DNA of 64,000 nt, taken from NCBI GenBank assembly GCA_017506865.1, contig JAFCMP010000091.1, forward strand, positions 1 to 64,000. The letters run 5' to 3'. The notes beneath the pieces are model-generated. The model was not told the origin of the DNA. It ran no database searches and saw only the letters and a program-made list of their open reading frames with translations. The translations under genes were made by a program, and so were the position numbers. This document shows, in pieces, positions 1-9,663 of the stretch. The first letter of the stretch is position 1. Every line of letters begins with the position of its first letter. The DNA is from Tribonema minus (Eukaryota > Sar > Xanthophyceae > Tribonematales > Tribonemataceae).

Positions 1-154
1 TTAATCATGGGCAAAGTGTCTTGGCAATCATGTCAAACATGCTGTATCCGAGGGGCGAGAGCCTGCCTGACGTACGCATGCACGGGACATGTTGTCATTG
101 CTATGCCATGCAGAGCGACCTGCAACAAGCGTAACGGAGTACATAAGGAGAATC

Positions 155-3100
155 ATGGCGGATAGCGTATCAAGATCGGCGACGGACAGCTCCGGGGAGG
201 CTGGAACGACCCCGGGAGGCGAAGGGAACGGTGGCGGTGTGCAGCAGCAAGCGCTCGTGCCCCCCGAGCAGCAGCCGGCGACGCAACCCTTCACGTCGTC
301 GGCCGGTCTAACCTCATCAGCGACGTCGAGCGCCGCCCCCTCGACCGTCGCAGTGACGGCGACCACCACCGCCCCCGCAACCGGAGCCGCCCCGGTGTCG
401 CTCCCTGCTTCCACGGACCCCTCCGGCGCGGGTCTTGGCGTCCCGCCTACGACCTCCGCTCCTCAACCCGACTTCAACGAGATACTGCAAGGGCTGCGTC
501 GCGCCCTGCCGCTGATGCCAGAGGGCGCCCTGGCTCAGCTCGCGGGACGCGCCGTCAAGGAGGCGGCCGAGATGACGTCCCCCGTCTCATTTGTCGGCAC
601 TCGTCCGCCGGCCTCATCAGCGCGCCCTTCCTTCACGCCAGGCTTCGCGCCCTTCTACCACGCACCAGACCCTTTCGCCACGCGCACGACTCTGCCTCCT
701 TCCCTCACTGCGGTGCCCACCGCGGCAGAGCTGGAAGCGACGGTCCAGGAGCTTGAGCGCGCGCTGGATCAACGCATCAACACCACCCTCGAGAGCAGCC
801 ACGTGGCCGAGCGCGAGCTCAAGGACGCCGAGCAGCGCGCCGCCGCCGTCGAGCGCGACCGTCGTAACAGCCGCCCCAGCCCTGTGGCGAACCCCTCGCA
901 GCTACAGCTCTCGCTGCTGCAGGGGCAGGAGGCTGAGTACGCTCACCGCCTGGAGGTCGTGCGACGGCAGCAGGCGATCCTGTCGCGTAACCACCACCTG
1001 CTCGTCGAGCGCCTGCACCGCTACACGCGCATCAAGGAGTACCTGCTGGAGGCCAAGCGCGCCGGGCCCCCAGCGCTGCACCAGTTCGTGCAGGAGACTG
1101 CCCCGCGCCTGCTGGCCGATGCGGCGCAGTGGGACGCGCGCGACCTTCGAGAGGACCCCAGCGTCGGCCTCACCGGCGCGGGCCTTCCCTTCGCGCCCCC
1201 ACAGACCACTACTCCGTTCGGCATGGGAGCGCGCGCCAGCGGGAGTCCCTACGGCGTCGCGAACGGCAACGCGCCCCCCCTGCTCAGCGCCACCGTTGGC
1301 ACGTCACCCGCCACGAGCGGCAGCGCGCCCCCCGACGCTCAGCGCGAAGACACTAGCTGGCAGCGCTACTTCAGCCCTACGGCGATCCCAATCACCCTGG
1401 ACGTCGGCGCCACCACGACCTCTCGCCGGCAGTTTGAACAAGCTGCCGAGTACAACCGCGTGCCGACGCGCCATTGGGTCTACGCGCTGCGCAAGTGCCT
1501 GACGGCGGAGCAGCAGGGCTCGATCATCAACGTGCGCAAGGACCCCGTCACTGGAGAGGAGAAGGTGCACACCTGCGGGGAGATGTCCTACAACGAGATA
1601 TGGGACGCCATACAGGAGCTTTACGACAACCCCAGCGGCCGCGCAGACGCGATGATGGAGCTCGCAAACATGCCCTGGGAGCCGCAGCAGACCCCCCGCG
1701 AGTTCGCCACCAAGCTTCTCAAGGCGTCGCAGCGCACCTCGAACATGTCCTCCGCTGACGCCAGCCTGCTCAAGTCCTACTACTTCGCGGCGATGGCGCA
1801 GCCTCTCAAGCAGCTCTTCCACCAAATGCAGCTGATGCGCGAGGACTGGAACCGCATGGTGGACCGCACCCAAGACCTGTACGCGTCCCTCAACGTCACG
1901 CAGAAGGACACGTTCTGCGCCAACCTGACCGCGATCAAGAGCCTTCACTCAGCCACGGCAGCAGCAGTCGAGTTCGGCGCCACCGCCGGCAAGCGGGCGC
2001 GAGCTCACAACCTACGCACGGACGACGGCGACATGGACCTCAGCGACGACGAGACGCCGTCTAGCCTCGCCGCCATCACCCCAACCCCGACCAAGAGCAC
2101 GCCAGCTGCCGCTAAGCCAAAGGGCACTCCCAAGAAGGAGCTCGACCCTTCCGTGAAAATGGCGTGCTGGGGGTGTAGCAAGGAGGTGGCACGCGGAGAG
2201 CTGACGGCCCACAAGAGCGTCTGCGTGCCCTGGCTCAAGAAGCGGCTGGAGAAGCTCAAGAAGGAAGGGAAGCCGCATGATCAGCTTCAGGCCAGGCTGG
2301 AGAAGCTGAGGGGCAACAAGAAGCAGAAAAGTGAGTCCTATGACACTAAGTCTTCTGCAAACTTCATGAGTGGCATGCTTGAGCATGAGCCTGCGCGTGT
2401 GCAATCCAAGGCGGGTCCCGATGCTCACTGCCACAAACTTCAAGTTCAAGTTGCATGCGCATCCCCAAAGGCTAGCAAAGTGGCCGGTGATGCAACTGCT
2501 CAGGTGAACCCAGAGGCTGATCCCGCAGCCTGCGAAGTCACTGGCACGCGTAACCATTTGCTAAGCCGTGAGGTCGGTACTCGCATGCTAGCAGCTATCA
2601 TGTGCGCCTGTTGCGTGGCTAGGTGCAATGACCATGACACCGACGCCAGAGCTGACGCAAAGCGCAAACGCAGCGTGCCGTGCGCGGCGTCTACAGCGGT
2701 AAGTGGGAATGCCGATCTCACTGACCTTGCTTCCGATCTGTGCGCCACCCCCCGTGACACTTTCGTGCACTTGCAGACTAGGAAGGGGGATGCGTGCGCT
2801 CACGACGGAGAACCCGACGTGACGGCCAGACCACTGCGAGTGGCAGAGCTTTGTTGCGGGGTGGGGGGTGTACATAGGGGGTTAGAGGACTTTGCCAGAC
2901 ACACAGGTGTCAAGGCTGAAGTGGTCCTTGCTGTAGATAGGGCCGAATACACATGCGAGGCGTACAAGCACCAGTTCCCTGGCACAGAAGTTCTATGTGC
3001 AGACATCGCCAGTCCAGCAGTGCTCAAGCGCCTCAAGCAGCTGGAACCCGATGCATTCTGGGTCACTGCCCCATGTGTTGACTTCTCGCCCTCGGGCAAG

Positions 3101-6100
3101 GGCGTTGAAGGCGAAGCGGCCAGCGTGTTGCCCTCCGTTGCACAGCTTGCTGTAAATGTACGGCCAAAATTGGTCTTTCACGAGAATGTGCCTCGAATGC
3201 TGTTGTCTGGGGCATGGGGCTGCGCCGACGGCCACATGCGTCAGGCGGGGTATTCGACCTTTGAGGTGCAATTTCGTGGCACTGATGTTGATGGTGGAAG
3301 TTCACGCGAGCGCATCTATACTGTGTCTGCGTGCAACACCCAGGCCACCCCTGCACGTTTTGCCCGCCTGAATGCCCTGTTGAATGAGCGCTTTCGCAGC
3401 AGTACCCCAAAGACTGTGCGCGATTGCACTGGTTGCATGGAGGACACATTTTACTGGGATCCTCGTCAACCGCACCGTGCTGGCGTGCTTTCTACTGACA
3501 TGCCACTGCCTAGCCCTGTGACTCGCCAACCTGGCAAGGGTCCCACAAGGTACGTACAGAGAGCCAAGGATGCCGGTCCTGCAAAGGACGCATTGATACT
3601 CTCGCCTGAACAGGTGATGGAGTGCCTGGGCTACCATGAGCCCTACCCTGAAGGCACACTCACCCAGAGACGCAAGTGGGCCGCTGACCTAGTACAGCCC
3701 GCGGCTGTAAGCGCCCTGATGCAGTGTGTTCATGCCGTTGCCTCTCTGCCCAATTGTTGGGAGAGACCTGCCCCCGCTGGCCCTGACGTAACTCCTGGAG
3801 AGGTAACAGTGCATGATCACACGGCGCCGCCGCCGGAGTGGGTCGTGGACGCATCGCAGCCAGCACTACTGAGGATCGCCGGGACCTGCTCAAGCGCGCT
3901 AGGGAGTGCTGCGAACTGGTGTTGGGAGAAAGGGAGAGCGTTTCTTGCTTCGCTGCGCCAAGGTGAGCCAGTGCAATTAAATGAAGTACAGTGGCAACGC
4001 GGTGACGACGAGTCTGACTCTGATTCTGACTCACCAAGAGTAACCGTTGAGCCAGCAGTGCCTCAGTCGACTGCAACACCCAAGACGCCGATGGTAGAAG
4101 AGAGCGCTAACCCTGACTCTGACTCAGCGACACCACTGCAGACTCGCATGACACTGCACGAGTTGAAACCTAGGTGGGCAGCAAGAGGCAAAGCGCCCAT
4201 GCCACTCCACAGAGTCACCCCGGTAGGGAGGCCACGCAAGAATGGCTTTGTGCACATGACCATGCGCACACAGGTGGGCGATGCCGTGCAAGAGTTTGGT
4301 CTGGATACACTGGTGGATTGCGGCGCGGAGGCTGAGTTCATCAACAAAGATTCAGCGCACAAGCTGCCGCCGGGCACCATCTGCCCTCTGGCTGATGGGG
4401 ACTTCACTACGGTGGAGCTCGCTGACGCCAAGAAGTCGGTACCTGTAGAAGGGGTGGTGCACGCTCAGGTGCGCTTCAAAGACCACCTGCTGACGCACCG
4501 ATTCTACGTCGTGGACCTGCCTTACCAGGCAATCTTAGGGTCAAACTTCTTTGGCAAGTACGGCTCCGTGATCTCCTACGAGCACGGGATGAAATTCTAT
4601 CCCGCTGGCTCGTCAGGCCCCGCTGTGCCCATGCGTGAACGTGCGCGCGTTGGAGCCTTGGAGCCCCCCGAAGCAAACTCCATCAAGATAGGCTCAGCAA
4701 GGGTACACACCAAGGACAAGCCTGTACTGCCAGAACGCAAATATCTTCTCAGAGCAGCCTCAAACCAGGTCATTGACGCTGACACCGCGCACACGCTGGA
4801 AGTGGTGTCTCACCCGCCACTGCAGTGCACAGGTCCTGTAGAGGTGCTGCTAACCCCAGACGTCCCAGAAGCGGTGACGGCCGTGAACAAGTTGGCCGAG
4901 CAAGGCGTTGTGTTGCTGGACTCAGTAGATACTGCCATGCCGAACAAACCACTCAGGCTAATGGCTGAAAACACTTCCACAATGCCAGTGCTCATCCGTA
5001 AGGGAGCAATACTAGGCGCTGTTGAAGCACCGGAGATGGTGTGCGGTCTAGACGTTGACCAAGAGACGCTCACAGCTAACCTCACGCGCATAGCGCTCAG
5101 CCGACTTTCTAGCGACCCCCCAACCGTAAATCAGGTGAAGCCTAGCTCAAATCCCACAGCAACCACACAGGCTGAGGCGGAACGCACCGCTCACAGGCGT
5201 AAGGTAGCTGAAGAGCACAATGCCACCTTAGAGCTCTGCACGGACGAGGAGCTGGCAGACGTGCTGAAGCGGGATGGTAAGGTGATACCTATGTTGGAAG
5301 AGCGCGACAAAGACGGTGTTAAGTACTACGATCGGGTCATGGAAGTGCTACGCCGCAGACGTGCTGCCTTTGCAAAAGACCCCAAAAACCCTAGGGTCAC
5401 GGATCGCTTTGACGTGGACATTGATACCGGAGACGCGGCCCCCATAGCCGACAAGGCGCGGCGTTGGGCCGAGCGCGAGGCCAAAATCATTTTTCAAGCG
5501 ATTCAGGACGAAAGGAAGCGTGGGCAAATCAGACCTGCTAGTGGGCCATGGGCCAGCAACCCTGTGCTGGTGGCTCAAAAGGGCAAGATACGCTTCTGTG
5601 TTGACTACAGACCGCTTAATAAGGTCACAAGACGTGACGAATACGGCTTAGGCAACATGGAGGACTTGATTCAAAAGGTGGCAAGTTCAAGAATTTTCTC
5701 AGCTCTGGACTTTGCCTCAGGCTATAGGCAAATTCCCATGACCAAAGAGTCCTCTTGCAAGACGGCTTTCCGAGGGCCCGATGGCTCCCTATGGGAGTAC
5801 AAGGTCGCGCCGTTTGGACTAGTATGTCTGCCCAGCATTTTCACGCGCTGCATGCACGAGCTGTTAGGCGCTGCCAGACAGACTCATGCGTGCGTGTATG
5901 TGGATGATGTGCTGGTTCACAGCAAAGGGCTTGAAGATCACATAGCTCACTTGGACGATGTGCTGCGTCGCGTGGAGGAGTATGGCATGAGTGTGTCAAG
6001 GCACAAGTGTCAACTCTTCGCCGAGGAAGTGACATACCTAGGTCACAAAGTCGGCCGGTCGGCATTAGGCCGTGTGAAGACAAGGTCAAGGCCATGGTGG

Positions 6101-6106
6101 ACATGA
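155..6106 (+). CDS. Gag-methyltransferase-protease-RT polyprotein, first part of the gypsy element
   Basis: The frame is open from 89, but ATG 155 (context AATCATGGCG) is the likelier start. A Pro/Ser/Ala-rich N-terminus leads to a coiled-coil stretch (about 720-1060) and a capsid-like gag core (about 1420-1950). A C-x2-C-x11-H-x3-C zinc finger lies at 2164-2223. A methyltransferase domain occupies about 2826-3745. The protease motif is LVDCGAE, with its Asp codon at 4316-4318; DCG replaces the usual DTG/DSG. RT begins near 5520, with palm motif SALDFASGYRQI and the catalytic YVDD at 5897-5908. The frame ends at 6106 inside the RT/connection region, right after YLGHKVG, so this is not a natural C-terminus. 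The rest of pol continues in the next frame (see 6007-9663). Confidence 0.85.
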   Translation: MADSVSRSATDSSGEAGTTPGGEGNGGGVQQQALVPPEQQPATQPFTSSAGLTSSATSSAAPSTVAVTATTTAPATGAAPVSLPASTDPSGAGLGVPPTTSAPQPDFNEILQGLRRALPLMPEGALAQLAGRAVKEAAEMTSPVSFVGTRPPASSARPSFTPGFAPFYHAPDPFATRTTLPPSLTAVPTAAELEATVQELERALDQRINTTLESSHVAERELKDAEQRAAAVERDRRNSRPSPVANPSQLQLSLLQGQEAEYAHRLEVVRRQQAILSRNHHLLVERLHRYTRIKEYLLEAKRAGPPALHQFVQETAPRLLADAAQWDARDLREDPSVGLTGAGLPFAPPQTTTPFGMGARASGSPYGVANGNAPPLLSATVGTSPATSGSAPPDAQREDTSWQRYFSPTAIPITLDVGATTTSRRQFEQAAEYNRVPTRHWVYALRKCLTAEQQGSIINVRKDPVTGEEKVHTCGEMSYNEIWDAIQELYDNPSGRADAMMELANMPWEPQQTPREFATKLLKASQRTSNMSSADASLLKSYYFAAMAQPLKQLFHQMQLMREDWNRMVDRTQDLYASLNVTQKDTFCANLTAIKSLHSATAAAVEFGATAGKRARAHNLRTDDGDMDLSDDETPSSLAAITPTPTKSTPAAAKPKGTPKKELDPSVKMACWGCSKEVARGELTAHKSVCVPWLKKRLEKLKKEGKPHDQLQARLEKLRGNKKQKSESYDTKSSANFMSGMLEHEPARVQSKAGPDAHCHKLQVQVACASPKASKVAGDATAQVNPEADPAACEVTGTRNHLLSREVGTRMLAAIMCACCVARCNDHDTDARADAKRKRSVPCAASTAVSGNADLTDLASDLCATPRDTFVHLQTRKGDACAHDGEPDVTARPLRVAELCCGVGGVHRGLEDFARHTGVKAEVVLAVDRAEYTCEAYKHQFPGTEVLCADIASPAVLKRLKQLEPDAFWVTAPCVDFSPSGKGVEGEAASVLPSVAQLAVNVRPKLVFHENVPRMLLSGAWGCADGHMRQAGYSTFEVQFRGTDVDGGSSRERIYTVSACNTQATPARFARLNALLNERFRSSTPKTVRDCTGCMEDTFYWDPRQPHRAGVLSTDMPLPSPVTRQPGKGPTRYVQRAKDAGPAKDALILSPEQVMECLGYHEPYPEGTLTQRRKWAADLVQPAAVSALMQCVHAVASLPNCWERPAPAGPDVTPGEVTVHDHTAPPPEWVVDASQPALLRIAGTCSSALGSAANWCWEKGRAFLASLRQGEPVQLNEVQWQRGDDESDSDSDSPRVTVEPAVPQSTATPKTPMVEESANPDSDSATPLQTRMTLHELKPRWAARGKAPMPLHRVTPVGRPRKNGFVHMTMRTQVGDAVQEFGLDTLVDCGAEAEFINKDSAHKLPPGTICPLADGDFTTVELADAKKSVPVEGVVHAQVRFKDHLLTHRFYVVDLPYQAILGSNFFGKYGSVISYEHGMKFYPAGSSGPAVPMRERARVGALEPPEANSIKIGSARVHTKDKPVLPERKYLLRAASNQVIDADTAHTLEVVSHPPLQCTGPVEVLLTPDVPEAVTAVNKLAEQGVVLLDSVDTAMPNKPLRLMAENTSTMPVLIRKGAILGAVEAPEMVCGLDVDQETLTANLTRIALSRLSSDPPTVNQVKPSSNPTATTQAEAERTAHRRKVAEEHNATLELCTDEELADVLKRDGKVIPMLEERDKDGVKYYDRVMEVLRRRRAAFAKDPKNPRVTDRFDVDIDTGDAAPIADKARRWAEREAKIIFQAIQDERKRGQIRPASGPWASNPVLVAQKGKIRFCVDYRPLNKVTRRDEYGLGNMEDLIQKVASSRIFSALDFASGYRQIPMTKESSCKTAFRGPDGSLWEYKVAPFGLVCLPSIFTRCMHELLGAARQTHACVYVDDVLVHSKGLEDHIAHLDDVLRRVEEYGMSVSRHKCQLFAEEVTYLGHKVGRSALGRVKTRSRPWWT
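2826..3745 (+). other. Cytosine-C5 DNA methyltransferase domain inside the gypsy polyprotein
   Basis: The ordered motifs of the Dnmt/M.HhaI family are visible. Motif I is AELCCGVGGVHRGLE (SAM binding, about 2846-2890). Motif IV is APCVDFSPSGKG with the catalytic Cys codon at 3074-3076. Motif VI is ENV starting at 3182. A motif VIII-like SRERIY lies at 3302-3319. The C-terminal helix with LSPEQVMECLGY and a QRRKWAADLVQPAAV segment fits motifs IX-X. The length (about 300 residues) fits a compact catalytic domain with no regulatory modules. The family transfers methyl groups from SAM to C5 of cytosine. The domain is in frame with gag upstream and protease downstream, and no break is visible within it. 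Activity and target sequence cannot be read from this. Confidence 0.85.
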
Positions 6107-9100
6107 TGCCCCCGCTCGGTAAGGATGGCAAGGTTGACAAACGTCTCATGCAAGTCTTGATGGGATGTTTCAACTACTACAGGCGCTACATTCACCGATT
6201 TGCGTCCATCGCGGCGCCATTGATGGAGTGTACCAGGGACGGTGCTGACATGACATGGAATAAACGCCGTCGAGATGCACTCGCAGAGCTCAAACGCGCG
6301 ATGTCGAGCGCACCCGTTATCATGCACCCAGATTTTGACCTGCCATTCATAGTACACACAGATGCTAGCAAGTTGGCAGTCGCTGGAGTGCTATCCCAGT
6401 TTGTGCCACTTGAGAAGCTTCGAGAGCGGCACAAAGGTTTTCCATGGGCTCACACCCGCCGTGCCAAGACGGTGGATGGTAAGCCAGCCAGAGAGGTAGT
6501 TGTAGCATTTTACAGCAAAGTCAATTCAGTGCAAGACGCAAAGCTAGGTGCCACCGCGCTGGAATGCCTTGCTGTAGTGCTGGCCCTGAACAACTTCCGC
6601 TCATACGTGTGGGGTAGGCCAGTAACCGTCATTACAGATGCGTCGGCACTGCGCTGGTTGCTAAAACTGAATAACCATAATAGCAAACTCCTGCACTGGG
6701 CCATGCGCCTCCAGGAATATGACGTCATGGTCGTACACCGCCCTGGTAAGGACAATGGCAATGCAGACTGCCCCTCACGAATGCCTCAAATGACGGAAAT
6801 CCTGGGCCCCAGAGAGTATGACCACGCTGATGAGCAGTGGCCAGACTGTACGGATGCAGGACCTGCTCCGCCTACTGGGGTACGCTTTGAGAGCGAAGAA
6901 GTCGTGGATTCCCCCGCGAATATAGGCAGGATTGGGGCTTATGCCTCATACCCAGATGGCCCCGGCATGCGCTTTAACAAAGTCGCACAGGTATCCCCAG
7001 ACCTGAGCGAGGCCATGCTCAGACTTAACCCCGCACAAGTGCAAGATGCTTTGTTTGACACCTCGCTTGAAAGCAGCAGTGGGGACGCCGTGCTTTTCAA
7101 AGAAGAGGGAGGTGAGCAGCCGGAGCAGTCGGAGCCGGAGCTGCAGGAGCTGGCGCTGGCGTCAATGCTTTGCAATCTGCGCACCGGAGTGTACCCAGAT
7201 GGCGTGTGGGATAGCTGCGCATCACTCTTGGCACAGCAAACGGGTGAGCGTACCGAAACCGAGAACTGTGAAAGCAGCAGCGAGCAGGAACCTCAACTTC
7301 AAGTAGACATGATGTCAGTTGATAGCCCTGTTCAACCCCCCGCGCCAGCAACCTCGGAACACCCTGGGGACCTTGCAGGAGGAAGCTCAGGTCAGCCCGC
7401 AGTGCTTGAGCGCGATAAATTTGTGCAATGGCAAGGGCGTGACTCTTTCTGCATGGCTGTGAGGAATTACCTAGAGGACCGCAATGAACCTTCTGATGCC
7501 AAGTTGGCAAAGTTCATACCCCAGAACCAAGAATTCTTCACGCTAGAGCCTGATGGCCTGTTGGTGCACTTCGCAGCCAGTCGCCCCAAGAGGGGAGCCC
7601 TGATCACACAGTGGGTCACCCCTGAGGCACTGAAGCCCCTGGTGCTACGCATGTGTCACGATGATGGCAGCGCTCAGCACCCATCGACCGCCGCCACGCA
7701 CACCAAGGTGTTTGAGAACTTCTACTGGCGCGGCATGGGAGCTGACATTCGCGACTACGTGCGCAGTTGCATAGCGTGCCAACAGACCAAACCTCAGACG
7801 ACAGCTCAGTACAAGCAAGTGCTCATGCCCCCTCAGCGCATGTGGCAGCGTCTTCACGTAGACTTCACTGAGCCAGGAGTCATATCTCTTGAGGGGCACC
7901 GCTACCTACTCGTGATAGTGGAAGCCAGGTCTGGCTATTGCTGGATTTTCCCCACTAAAAAAAGATCCGCTGCTGAGGTAGCTCCCCTGCTTGCGAAGGT
8001 GCTGCTTGAATGTGGCACACTGGTGGAGGAGTTGTGCTCGGACGGAGCCAAGGAATTTGTGGGTGCGTTGGTGACTAGCCTCTGCCGGGCCTTTGCTGTT
8101 CAGAAGGTAGAGACTAGCGCGTACCACCCCCAGTCTAACGGTGTCGCTGAGAACTTGAACGGTCGTGTCAAGAGGGCCCTGGCCAGAGTGTGCTCGCACT
8201 ACCAGAACCGTTGGCACGAACAAGTTGACATCGTACAGTTTGCACTGAGGAACACTCCCAGGGAAGAGACAGGCCTTACGCCTTTCTTCTGTGTCTTCGG
8301 TCGCGAGGCCAGATTCCCCCTAGATGCCCTCATCTCTAAGCCAGAGTGCACGACAGATCTGCACATAGAGGTGAAGCGGTTACAAGAGAATCTGAAGCTG
8401 GCAGAGTCTGTCATAGGCGAGGCGTTAAGCTCCAGGGCTGAGCGCATCCAAGCTCGTAACGACAAGATTCAACGCACCCTGCATGTAAGTGTAGGCGACT
8501 ATGTATGGGTCAAAAAGCCGCCCTCTGAAGGACGCGCGAGTGGCCTGGAGGAGCGCTTCACCGGACCCTGGAGGCTGATAGCACCCTACGGTGACTCAGG
8601 GCTGTCATTTCAATGTCAACTCAATGGCGCGCGTGTGCGGCTCACTGATGCACACGTGGAAAACATGAAGCCGTGTCACCCTAGGCCTGCTAGACTGGTC
8701 AGCGACGGAGTACACGCCGCCGTAGACCCAGAGCAGCTGAAAGAACTGGACCTTGATCAGCGGTTACAGAGAATTCTAGACCGCAGGGCTAATGAGGACG
8801 GTAGCTGGTCATACAAGTGGCTGGCACGCGACGGTACCTCGTCTGAGTGGATTCATGAGAAGGAGTTTGCAGAGAGTTTCATAGTGCCGTCCTGGGTGCT
8901 AGACACTTTTCATGCCCTCTATGAGATCCAACACGAAGGTCACATGCCGTCGTACGCAGAACGCCCTAGCCCACGTGAGGACCGCTCACTACCCAAAGAC
9001 GAAGCGTTGAAGCGCTACCCTTGTGGCACTCAGGTGGTAAGGCAAATTTCAGGTGCCGATCCCGAGACCACTGAGTACATTTGGGGCCAAGTGCGCGACT

Positions 9101-9663
9101 TCGTACGATTTAAGTGGCGAGTGCGTTACACGGATGGAATTTGGGAGGACCTGACATCGGCACAGGTACGCTCGGGGAAGTTGCTAGCAGAAGGTGTGCG
9201 AGACAGGCTACGCAGGCTGGCGCGTGAGCGAGGCAAGCCTGACCCTGCTGAGCATGCTGCAGATGTTACAGCTGACCCGCCCCCAGGCGTGCGAGTCACG
9301 GTGTGCCCCCACGTTCCCACCAACTTTGGGCCACTGTACGTCGGGCAAGTACTGCGCTACAGGTTCCCAACGGGCTGGAGCCGTGGCAAACTGCTAAGGC
9401 ACATCTCATCGAACCGTGAGCGCGGGGAGCACGTATTTGATGTAGAGTTCCCCAATACGCGCGGAAACAGGCCGATGGAGAGGCGCCTGAAGCTCCGCCA
9501 AGAGTACTACCGCGACGATCGCAACGCTGAACCTTCCTCGTGGAACCTGCTATTGGCACAGGAAGTCATAGAGCAGCCTGAAACCCCCCACACTCCCATA
9601 GAACCTCAGGTTGCGTTGGGCCAGAATGACCTAGGACCGCGCAAACGCCCGCGTCGCCGTTGA
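6007..9663 (+). CDS. RNase H-integrase-chromodomain part of the gypsy polyprotein
   Basis: This is the continuation of pol in the frame one base back. The first ATG (6007) overlaps the previous frame and is probably not used; true homology starts near GIRPCEDKVKAM at about 6070. RNase H shows HTDASKLAVAG (about 6355) and an ECLAVVLAL segment. The integrase has a zinc-binding H-x-H plus CIAC region (about 7655-7790), then catalytic D (HVDF, about 7855), D (CSDGAKEF, about 8037) and E (GVAENLNG, about 8145). A GPY/F-like segment (RFTGPWRLIAPY) lies near 8560. A chromodomain-like stretch (QRILDRRANEDG, SYKWLARDGTSSEWIHEKEF) lies at about 8762-8870. In chromoviruses such a domain reads histone marks and steers insertion. 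A basic C-terminus ends with KRPRRR before TGA at 9661. Confidence 0.88.
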   Translation: MSTLRRGSDIPRSQSRPVGIRPCEDKVKAMVDMMPPLGKDGKVDKRLMQVLMGCFNYYRRYIHRFASIAAPLMECTRDGADMTWNKRRRDALAELKRAMSSAPVIMHPDFDLPFIVHTDASKLAVAGVLSQFVPLEKLRERHKGFPWAHTRRAKTVDGKPAREVVVAFYSKVNSVQDAKLGATALECLAVVLALNNFRSYVWGRPVTVITDASALRWLLKLNNHNSKLLHWAMRLQEYDVMVVHRPGKDNGNADCPSRMPQMTEILGPREYDHADEQWPDCTDAGPAPPTGVRFESEEVVDSPANIGRIGAYASYPDGPGMRFNKVAQVSPDLSEAMLRLNPAQVQDALFDTSLESSSGDAVLFKEEGGEQPEQSEPELQELALASMLCNLRTGVYPDGVWDSCASLLAQQTGERTETENCESSSEQEPQLQVDMMSVDSPVQPPAPATSEHPGDLAGGSSGQPAVLERDKFVQWQGRDSFCMAVRNYLEDRNEPSDAKLAKFIPQNQEFFTLEPDGLLVHFAASRPKRGALITQWVTPEALKPLVLRMCHDDGSAQHPSTAATHTKVFENFYWRGMGADIRDYVRSCIACQQTKPQTTAQYKQVLMPPQRMWQRLHVDFTEPGVISLEGHRYLLVIVEARSGYCWIFPTKKRSAAEVAPLLAKVLLECGTLVEELCSDGAKEFVGALVTSLCRAFAVQKVETSAYHPQSNGVAENLNGRVKRALARVCSHYQNRWHEQVDIVQFALRNTPREETGLTPFFCVFGREARFPLDALISKPECTTDLHIEVKRLQENLKLAESVIGEALSSRAERIQARNDKIQRTLHVSVGDYVWVKKPPSEGRASGLEERFTGPWRLIAPYGDSGLSFQCQLNGARVRLTDAHVENMKPCHPRPARLVSDGVHAAVDPEQLKELDLDQRLQRILDRRANEDGSWSYKWLARDGTSSEWIHEKEFAESFIVPSWVLDTFHALYEIQHEGHMPSYAERPSPREDRSLPKDEALKRYPCGTQVVRQISGADPETTEYIWGQVRDFVRFKWRVRYTDGIWEDLTSAQVRSGKLLAEGVRDRLRRLARERGKPDPAEHAADVTADPPPGVRVTVCPHVPTNFGPLYVGQVLRYRFPTGWSRGKLLRHISSNRERGEHVFDVEFPNTRGNRPMERRLKLRQEYYRDDRNAEPSSWNLLLAQEVIEQPETPHTPIEPQVALGQNDLGPRKRPRRR

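Noticed and set aside
1304-1948. 214-residue minus-strand frame opposite gag
   Set aside because: It is a shadow of the GC-rich gag coding sequence, with Leu/Val/Arg bias typical of antisense frames.
6007-6106. Programmed -1 frameshift between two gypsy ORFs
   Set aside because: The overlap lies inside RT, no slippery heptamer is present and one residue-encoding base is missing; a deletion explains it better.
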